Source of the DNA: Planctomycetota bacterium
GTDB taxonomy: Bacteria > Planctomycetota > Phycisphaerae > UBA1845
Direction: 5' to 3'
NCBI GenBank assembly: GCA_030622435.1
Contig: JAUXGE010000006.1
Location: 1-33,417 of the forward strand
Length of the DNA: 33,417 nt
Shown here: positions 27,185-33,417 of the stretch, piece after piece
Position numbering within the stretch: the stretch's first letter is position 1
Layout of the letters: each line of letters begins with the position of its first letter
Notes under the pieces: generated by a model
The model's input: only the letters and a program-made list of their open reading frames with translations
The model's database searches: none
Told to the model about the DNA's origin: nothing
Program-made: the position numbers and the translations under genes

Positions 27185-28191
27185 GCGCGGACGTTCTCCT
27201 CGATAAGCAGGGCGGGTTGGTGGAGCAGCTCGGCCGTGCGGCGTTTGGAAACGATGTCTCGATACACCCGTTCGACCTGCTCGACACCCAGCCCAACCGC
27301 CACTGCCGCCTGCTCGGCTGGAATGTCATGCAGGAAGGCGTCGAGCAGCATGTCCATCTCACGGAACGGCAAAGCGAAATAGAACTCCTCCTGGGTCTGA
27401 GGCAGGCTGTATGTGTCGGTGCACGGCACCTGCTCGCGAATGGCGTCCGTAACACCGACGTACTCCGCCACGGCGTAGACCTGGGTCTTGTACAGATGAC
27501 CGATCGGTTTGACATCGGCCAGACCATCCCCACCGCGGACGAAGAAGCCCAACTCGTACTCCAGCCGGTTCGGCGTCCCTACGACGGCATAGTTTCGACT
27601 CTCGGCGTGATGATATTCCAACAGCTTCCGCGTACGCTGCTTCATGTTGGTCGAGGCAACTACAGTCAGATACACATCCAGCGGCATGCGGACTTTCTGC
27701 CGTTCACCCGACGGCGACTCCACAACGAGGTTGAAGTAGTTGAGGCGATCGGTCTCGAGTAAGTCGTCGGCAACGGTAATCTTGCTGCGATACGTAGCGT
27801 CGAACTCGGGGAAGATCCGGCGAATGGCTTCGTCGCGCCTGCGGTAGCATCCCAGCGCCTCGAGCGTCGGTGCGATGTCCTCGAGATGGTATTCGATGCC
27901 CAACTGCTCGCAGAGTTCCCTCCCGCGCGTCGTGCTGTCCGACGCGGAGTCACGCTCGGGCATCAACAGACCGACAACGCGCTTGGGTCCAAGCGCCCGA
28001 ACCGCCAGAGAAACACATACGGCGGAATCAACGCCTCCACTGACACCGACGACGGCACCGCGCCGGCGCAACTTCCTGCCGACCTGCTCTCGCAAAACTC
28101 GTTCTATCCGATCGACGACGCCCGCACAGTCGATGTCGAGCGCGTTGCTGTCAAACCTAAGTCGGGTCTCTTGTGCCATTTGTCTTATCAC
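27181..28191 (-). CDS. NAD(+) synthase (NadE)-like ATP-pyrophosphatase
   Basis: PP-loop 'VVGVSGGVDSAVCVSLAVRALG'; 'YAVVGTPNRLEYELGFFVRGGDGLADVKPIGHLYKTQVYAVAEYVGV' resembles the NadE acidic/substrate block; no attached glutaminase domain. Confidence 0.8.
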   Translation of the reverse strand: MIRQMAQETRLRFDSNALDIDCAGVVDRIERVLREQVGRKLRRRGAVVGVSGGVDSAVCVSLAVRALGPKRVVGLLMPERDSASDSTTRGRELCEQLGIEYHLEDIAPTLEALGCYRRRDEAIRRIFPEFDATYRSKITVADDLLETDRLNYFNLVVESPSGERQKVRMPLDVYLTVVASTNMKQRTRKLLEYHHAESRNYAVVGTPNRLEYELGFFVRGGDGLADVKPIGHLYKTQVYAVAEYVGVTDAIREQVPCTDTYSLPQTQEEFYFALPFREMDMLLDAFLHDIPAEQAAVAVGLGVEQVERVYRDIVSKRRTAELLHQPALLIEENVRA

Positions 28192-28273
28192 TCATACAAG
28201 TAAGGCTGTCGCTTGCCGAGCCGCGGGTTGATCCCCTTTACGCCAAGCGTCAAGGTTCAGCCCACACCTCATT

Positions 28274-30286
28274 TCATGGGACCGCACCACACAGCCGGTC
28301 CTCCAGTACCTCCGGTTCCCGTTCGTCCAGCGCGGCGAGTTGTCCGGCGGCACGTTCCACGAAACGCTCCAGATACAGATAGGCCAGGATCTGGAGTGTA
28401 AGAACGCCGACAACGGCCATCTCCTCACGCTCACCCGACATCCGCCCACCCCGCCGGCGGGCATTCTCGACGAGTCGCCCGGCCGGACCCGGTTCCACCA
28501 GTCCGAACCGCTCGAGACAGGAGGGTGACAGCAGGTCGTCAACATAGGCACTGGTCTGCTCGTTGAAGAGTGCCGTCGTCATCGGTGCGCGGTAGGGCTG
28601 TTTCGGACGTTCCCAGATGTCACGCGGAACGTGGTGGCTGGCGAGGTTGCGTAGTGTCACCTTGTCCCTCAAACCACGCAGCTTGAGCCGTCCGGGCAAT
28701 CCACTGCAGTAGTCGATCACGTCCGGATCCAGAAACGGGTACCGCACTTCGACACTATGCCCCATGGCCACTCGATCGCCCTGACTACACAGCAGGTAGG
28801 AGCTGAGAAACGTGACCATCTCGATCGCCTGAGCTCGCGCCAACGAACGCCAACCCCGCCACCCAGAGGGCAGCGTCTGTTCCAGATCGGCCTCCATCCG
28901 GGCGGTATCGACTTCAGCACGGATGTCGCGCGAAAGGAATCGCAAGGTCCAGGCCGTATTCTGCCACCGCACACGGTGGGAGTAGAAGGGGTGATCCAGG
29001 TCGGTCAGTCCCACGCGGAAGAACTGCTGCCAGAGCTTCGTACGTTTCTGGCCGTCTCCCACGTAGGGATAGAGACGGGAGAGCAAAGCGGGACGGGCCT
29101 GCGACTCCGGCTGCCTTGCCCAGAAACGACGGACCTTGTCCTCCTTGAACACATTGTAGCCGGCCAGGAGTTCGTCCGCCCCTTCACCGGTCAGGACGAC
29201 CTTCATCCCACTGTTGCGTACCAGCCTCGACAGGAGAAACAACGGGGCCGGCGCGGTTCGGAGCAACGGGGATTCACAGTGCCAGATGACCTCGGGCAAT
29301 GCGTCGCGGATCTCCTCGTCACCGCAAAGGATTTCATGATGATCGGTGCCGAGCAGGCCGGCCATACGCCGCTGCGGCTCTGTCTCGTCGAAGGTCGGGT
29401 CGGCAAACCGGACGGCGAAGGTCTGGAGCGGGCTGCTGTCAGCGTGCCGGATGAAACGCCCGATCACGGAGGAATCCAATCCACCGCTGAGGTATGACCC
29501 GACGGGCACGTCCGCCCGGAGGCGAAGCCGGATGGCCCGGGTGAGACGGTGGGCCAGACCTTCGGCAGCTTCCTCCGCGGTGATTTCACTGAGCCGAGGG
29601 TCCTCGGCAAGGTCCGGTTCCCAGAAGCGCCGACTGCGCTCGCCGAGCTGATCGTCGAAGCACATGGCCGTCCCCAGTGGAACGCTCCGTACACCCTCGA
29701 AGACCGTTGTGCGATCCGACGTGGACCATCGAGTGAACACTTGCACCAGACCTGTCGGATCGAAGCGGGGCTCGACAGATCCACTGGCAAACAAGGCCTT
29801 TGCCTCCGACGCAAACAGCAGACGATCACCAGAGCGAGCGTAGAAAAGTGGGAGTATCCCGACACGGTCGCGCGTCAACCAGAGGCGTCGTCGCCGACCG
29901 TCCCACAGTGCGAAGGCGAACTGGCCATTGAATCGCTCCCAGGCTCCATCGCCATACTCCTCATAGGCGTGGACGATGACCTCGGTATCAGTGCGTGTAT
30001 AGAACCGGTGCCCGCGTTGCTCGAGTTCCTCTCGCAACTCCGGGTAGTTGAAGATCTCACCGTTGTAGACGACCCAGATCGAGCGGTCTTCGTTGTGAAT
30101 CGGCTGGGCTCCGCCTGTCAGGTCTATGATGCTCAGCCGAGCGTGGGCCAGCCCGATGCCTTCGTCGCGGAACAGGCCGTAGCCGTCGGGTCCCCGATGG
30201 CGCAGCATGGCCACCATCCGACGGAGCTCCTCCAATGAGATCGGATCATCTGTTGGACCGGATAGGATGCCTGCTATACCGCACAC
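28274..30286 (-). CDS. asnB: Asparagine synthase (glutamine-hydrolysing)-like amidotransferase
   Basis: 'MCGIAGILSG...RHRGPDGYGLFRDEGIGLAHARLSIIDL' class II glutaminase with N-terminal Cys (GTG start); 'VPVGSYLSGGLDSSVIGRFI' PP-loop; 'LTGEGADELLAGYNVF'. Confidence 0.93.
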   Translation of the reverse strand: MCGIAGILSGPTDDPISLEELRRMVAMLRHRGPDGYGLFRDEGIGLAHARLSIIDLTGGAQPIHNEDRSIWVVYNGEIFNYPELREELEQRGHRFYTRTDTEVIVHAYEEYGDGAWERFNGQFAFALWDGRRRRLWLTRDRVGILPLFYARSGDRLLFASEAKALFASGSVEPRFDPTGLVQVFTRWSTSDRTTVFEGVRSVPLGTAMCFDDQLGERSRRFWEPDLAEDPRLSEITAEEAAEGLAHRLTRAIRLRLRADVPVGSYLSGGLDSSVIGRFIRHADSSPLQTFAVRFADPTFDETEPQRRMAGLLGTDHHEILCGDEEIRDALPEVIWHCESPLLRTAPAPLFLLSRLVRNSGMKVVLTGEGADELLAGYNVFKEDKVRRFWARQPESQARPALLSRLYPYVGDGQKRTKLWQQFFRVGLTDLDHPFYSHRVRWQNTAWTLRFLSRDIRAEVDTARMEADLEQTLPSGWRGWRSLARAQAIEMVTFLSSYLLCSQGDRVAMGHSVEVRYPFLDPDVIDYCSGLPGRLKLRGLRDKVTLRNLASHHVPRDIWERPKQPYRAPMTTALFNEQTSAYVDDLLSPSCLERFGLVEPGPAGRLVENARRRGGRMSGEREEMAVVGVLTLQILAYLYLERFVERAAGQLAALDEREPEVLEDRLCGAVP

Positions 30287-30289
30287 GGC

Positions 30290-31765
30290 TCAAATCCACA
30301 ATAAACGCTGCATGAAACCCCACCATTCGATGGGCGTCTCGCACTTGTCACGAAGAACGAACAGGGTCGAGTAGAAGATCGAAGTCACGACGATACCGAG
30401 CATCGACCACACGATACTCTCCCTGACTCGCAACCGATCCATCAGATCGGGGAACCGGCGAGGAATGAGGATCACGACGTAGATGGCCAGACCGTTCAGC
30501 GTCCAGTACGTGAGAATCCTTCCCGCCCTGATGATGTCGAACCGGAGGCCCGGCTCCGACGACCCGTAGTCGAGTGTCAGCGATCCGAACAGATGCAGCA
30601 CCCCGGACAGGAGCAGGGTGGCCATGATCGAAATAAACAGCCCTCTCTTTGCACGCATCATGGGATAGAAAACGTAGGTGATGATCCATTCGCGAAAGAG
30701 GATGTTCCATCGCTGCCATCGTTCGTTGGGCGTGCGCGCCAGCAGCCAGAAGTAGAACACGTCCTTGATCGGAATCCCGAAGAGGCGTGCCCATCCGACG
30801 AACAGGTTGAACGCACCGACCAGAGTAAAGCACAGTGAGAGGTAATAGCAGTAGGAGAACCAGGCCAGCTTCACCCCGGACGACAGATGCCATGCGGGAT
30901 CCTGAGCGGTCGCCAGGTATCGCTTCAGCAGCCAACTGCATCCGATGGCTACAAAGGCCGTGCTCAGCGTGAAGAGACCTCTCCACTGCCATTGTCTCCG
31001 CCTTTCCCAGTCTATCAGGAAATCCCGGACAGGGAAAACCGGCGTCTCCAGGAAGCGCAGCAGTAGGTAGAGATTGAATCTCAGGTAGCCCAGCCGCCCC
31101 GCGCAAATCTCATACCCCGCATACCAGAGTAGTGGAATGAAGCCCGGCCCGAACCGCGACAGCTCGACGATCTCGAGCGTCCCGAGAGAAGGCCAGGCCG
31201 CCCCCGCAGGCAGCTTCTCCAGAAGCTGACATGCGTTCATGAACAGAAGATACACGACCAGAACGCATCCCAGTTTCCACGCCCGACTCATCCATGACAC
31301 CGTAAAGACCAGGTACACCACGGCCAGAAACGCGACCAGCGCGAGAGCCGAAAGCGGGTCGAACAGATGCCCCAACAGAGCCAGGGCGAAAACCCCTCCT
31401 ACGGCGACGGCCGGAAGCAGAGACCGGGGGGCCAACAGCGAGACGAAGAAAACCACATGTACGATCGGATAGAGTCTGGGCACGTTGACGGAATCGACAA
31501 ACCCCGGCAACTGGGCCTCGGCCGGGTGAAGGACCCGCTGAACCAGGTAGACAATCGCCGCACGATAACAATGGAAAATGACGTAGGGGAGACACAGGCA
31601 TATGTTCAGGAAAGCGGCCTGGAACAGGTCACCGCCGCTGATGGGACCCAGGCGAAACCGATTCGCCTTCTGATAGAGCGATTCCAATAGCACCGAACCG
31701 GCTTCGGCGATTCTCCGGTAGCCAGTGCCCCAAGAGTCTGTCTGTAGTATCCACGATGCGCTCAC
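30290..31765 (-). CDS. MBOAT family O-acyltransferase-like membrane protein
   Basis: Polytopic; 'NERWQRWNILFREWIITYVFYPMMRAKRGLFISIMATLLLSGVLHLFGSL' aligns by eye with the MBOAT RWHxxFxxWxxxYVxxP...SGLxH region. ORF opens at 31987 within the ACP gene; true start uncertain (GTG 31765 suggested). Confidence 0.72.
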   Translation of the reverse strand: MSASWILQTDSWGTGYRRIAEAGSVLLESLYQKANRFRLGPISGGDLFQAAFLNICLCLPYVIFHCYRAAIVYLVQRVLHPAEAQLPGFVDSVNVPRLYPIVHVVFFVSLLAPRSLLPAVAVGGVFALALLGHLFDPLSALALVAFLAVVYLVFTVSWMSRAWKLGCVLVVYLLFMNACQLLEKLPAGAAWPSLGTLEIVELSRFGPGFIPLLWYAGYEICAGRLGYLRFNLYLLLRFLETPVFPVRDFLIDWERRRQWQWRGLFTLSTAFVAIGCSWLLKRYLATAQDPAWHLSSGVKLAWFSYCYYLSLCFTLVGAFNLFVGWARLFGIPIKDVFYFWLLARTPNERWQRWNILFREWIITYVFYPMMRAKRGLFISIMATLLLSGVLHLFGSLTLDYGSSEPGLRFDIIRAGRILTYWTLNGLAIYVVILIPRRFPDLMDRLRVRESIVWSMLGIVVTSIFYSTLFVLRDKCETPIEWWGFMQRLLWI

Positions 31766-31820
31766 GGCATAGACCTGTCGAGTGCTCTGCGGTGCAGGCG
31801 GTTCGGCGCGGTCCCTGCCA

Positions 31821-32084
31821 TCAGGTGCCGGTGAACTCCTCGATCGTTTCCCCGATACGTGCGATGGTCGACAACCGGTCCGGATGGAACTCCTCGTTCG
31901 GGATGCGGAAGTCGAATGTCTGCTCCAGGAACTCCACCATTTCGAACTGCCCGATGGAATCGACGACACGCCTGAGGCTGTCTTCAATAGAGAGGTCGTC
32001 CCGGTATCCGCGAAACCGGCTCTTGAGATAGTCCCGAATGCACTTCTCGACCTCAGGCTTCATGGATAAACGCTCCTGAAACAT
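31821..32084 (-). CDS. Acyl carrier protein
   Basis: 87 aa; 'LRRVVDSIGQFEMVEFLEQTFDFRIPNEEF' with DSIG phosphopantetheine-attachment-type Ser. Confidence 0.88.
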   Translation of the reverse strand: MFQERLSMKPEVEKCIRDYLKSRFRGYRDDLSIEDSLRRVVDSIGQFEMVEFLEQTFDFRIPNEEFHPDRLSTIARIGETIEEFTGT

Positions 32085-32096
32085 TCATGAACACAG

Positions 32097-33417
32097 CTAG
32101 GTAGCATCCGCTAGCAGGTGCTTCTTGACCTTACCCGACGGCGTTCTCGGAAGTGCATCGACGAACCTGTACGTTCGAGGCACCTTCAAGTGCGAAAGCC
32201 GCTCATTACACCAAGCACGTAGATCGATCTCATCTTCCTTACGCTGCTTCTCGACGACAAACGCATGAACGCTCTCGCCGAGCAGTGAATCGGCCAAACC
32301 CACGACGGCAGCCTCCGCTACGTTTTCGTGCCGTTCGAGCGTTTCCTCGATCTCGCGTGCGCTGATCCGCTCGCCTGCGCAGTTGATAATATCCTTCTTT
32401 CGCCCGGTAATGAAGAGGTAGCCGTCCTCGTCCAGATAGCCTACGTCCCCAGTCCACAACCAACCGTCCTTCAGGGTGTGAGTCGTCAGGTCCGGGGCCT
32501 TGAAATAGCCCTGCATGATGTTCGGACCCCAGAGATGGATATCACCTTCCGCCCCGGTCGGCAGGTCGCGCCCCTCATCATCGCGAACGGAGGCCCGCAC
32601 GCCCTTGATCGGAACACCGACCGAACCGCGCTTGCGCTCGATATCCTCGGGTGGAAGATAGAACGCCCGCGTCGACGACTCGGTCAAACCATACATGTAG
32701 AAGAACAATACGTGCGGGAGCAGAGCCCGAAACTCCGTGATCCGGTCCGGGTCCAGGGAGGCGCCGGAGACGGTCACCTTCTCCAGATCGGGTAGATCCG
32801 CCTGACGTACGTTGCCCCGACGAAGCAGCATGTTGATGTGGAACGGCACGCCGCTGAACACCGTGATCCGTTCCTCTCTCAACGTTTTCAGGAACAACGG
32901 GAGGTTGGCGAAGTCATCGAACAGACGAACGGAACCACCGACTTGCGTGGTAGTCAGCAGGACGCTCTTGCCGTATGTATGGAATAGCGGCAACGCCAGA
33001 AGATACCTATCCTCGCATGCAATTCGCAGGTAGTCGACGATCGCGTCGGTGACGGCCAGGACGTTCCCGTGTGAGAGCATGACGCCCTTGGACCGACCGG
33101 TCGTGCCGGACGTGTAGACGATCGACGCGAGATCCGAAGGGCACGTAGCCGCGACCTGCTCGTCAACGTCGAGAGTACACTCCTGTTTCTCGATGTAGGC
33201 CTCCACATCAACCCGTTGCAAACCCAGCTCTCTTGCCACACCTGGTTGATCCGTGTAGATCGCCCACGGTTCGACCTCGGCCGCGATATCGCGCAGCGCT
33301 TGTCTTGACTCATGCGGGCTGACCTCGACGGTCACCTGTCGGGCGAGAAGCGTCGCGAAGTAACTCAGGGCGTATCCGGCGCCGTTCGAGGAGACGATCA
33401 GGAGTCGCGCGCCGGGA
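32097..33417 (-). CDS. AMP-dependent acyl ligase/synthetase (ANL superfamily), 5' end truncated by window edge
   Basis: 'SIVYTSGTTGRSKGVMLSHGN' (A3), 'YGLTESST', 'GWLWTGDVGYLDEDGYLFITGRKKDIINCAGERISAREIEETL', 'PRTPSGKVKKHLL'. Frame stays open upstream of 33335 to the window end (RLLIVSSNGAGYALSYFATLLARQVTVEV). Confidence 0.93.
   Translation of the reverse strand, partial: PGARLLIVSSNGAGYALSYFATLLARQVTVEVSPHESRQALRDIAAEVEPWAIYTDQPGVARELGLQRVDVEAYIEKQECTLDVDEQVAATCPSDLASIVYTSGTTGRSKGVMLSHGNVLAVTDAIVDYLRIACEDRYLLALPLFHTYGKSVLLTTTQVGGSVRLFDDFANLPLFLKTLREERITVFSGVPFHINMLLRRGNVRQADLPDLEKVTVSGASLDPDRITEFRALLPHVLFFYMYGLTESSTRAFYLPPEDIERKRGSVGVPIKGVRASVRDDEGRDLPTGAEGDIHLWGPNIMQGYFKAPDLTTHTLKDGWLWTGDVGYLDEDGYLFITGRKKDIINCAGERISAREIEETLERHENVAEAAVVGLADSLLGESVHAFVVEKQRKEDEIDLRAWCNERLSHLKVPRTYRFVDALPRTPSGKVKKHLLADAT

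Noticed and set aside
1-33417. CRISPR arrays, rRNA/tRNA genes, transposases, phage genes, toxin-antitoxin or defence systems
   Set aside because: Scanned for and not seen; no regularly spaced short repeats, no recognisable transposase or defence domain in the ORFs.

Overview
High-GC bacterial window with planctomycete-like hallmarks: a '[22 protein letters not shown]' EF-hand/dockerin-type C-terminus and a '[23 protein letters not shown]' Cys-rich repeat. Lineage is inference only. Nearly everything is on the minus strand. The left ~6 kb holds a secreted three-repeat beta-helix-like lipoprotein, an ACT-domain (GcvR-like) protein that is the only convincing plus-strand gene, a secreted EF-hand protein and FabI. 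From about 6.1 kb to the right edge there is one long minus-strand cell-surface polysaccharide/glycolipid cluster. Read in transcription order (right to left) it encodes: AMP-forming acyl ligase (cut by window edge), acyl carrier protein, MBOAT, glutamine-hydrolysing asparagine synthase-like amidotransferase, NadE-like ATP-PPase, GNAT-like acyltransferase, O-antigen ligase/polymerase, flippase, beta-propeller-like protein, formyltransferase-like + GH43-like fusion, two GT4 glycosyltransferases, NodB-like deacetylase-like protein, DUF362 protein, GT4 + PaaK/CapK-like fusion, methyltransferase, an SxtI/SxtJ/SxtK-like carbamoyltransferase trio, and an SGNH hydrolase. The items most worth a second look are: the Dlt-like ligase-ACP-MBOAT module, possibly with the distant SGNH protein; the carbamoyltransferase-SxtJ-DUF5989 trio; two multidomain fusions; the AsnB/NadE-like pair; a 75-bp three-way-junction inverted-repeat element at 7931-8005; and an unusually hairpin-dense non-coding region at 2333-2820. 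All family calls are made by eye from protein motifs; no database search was run.
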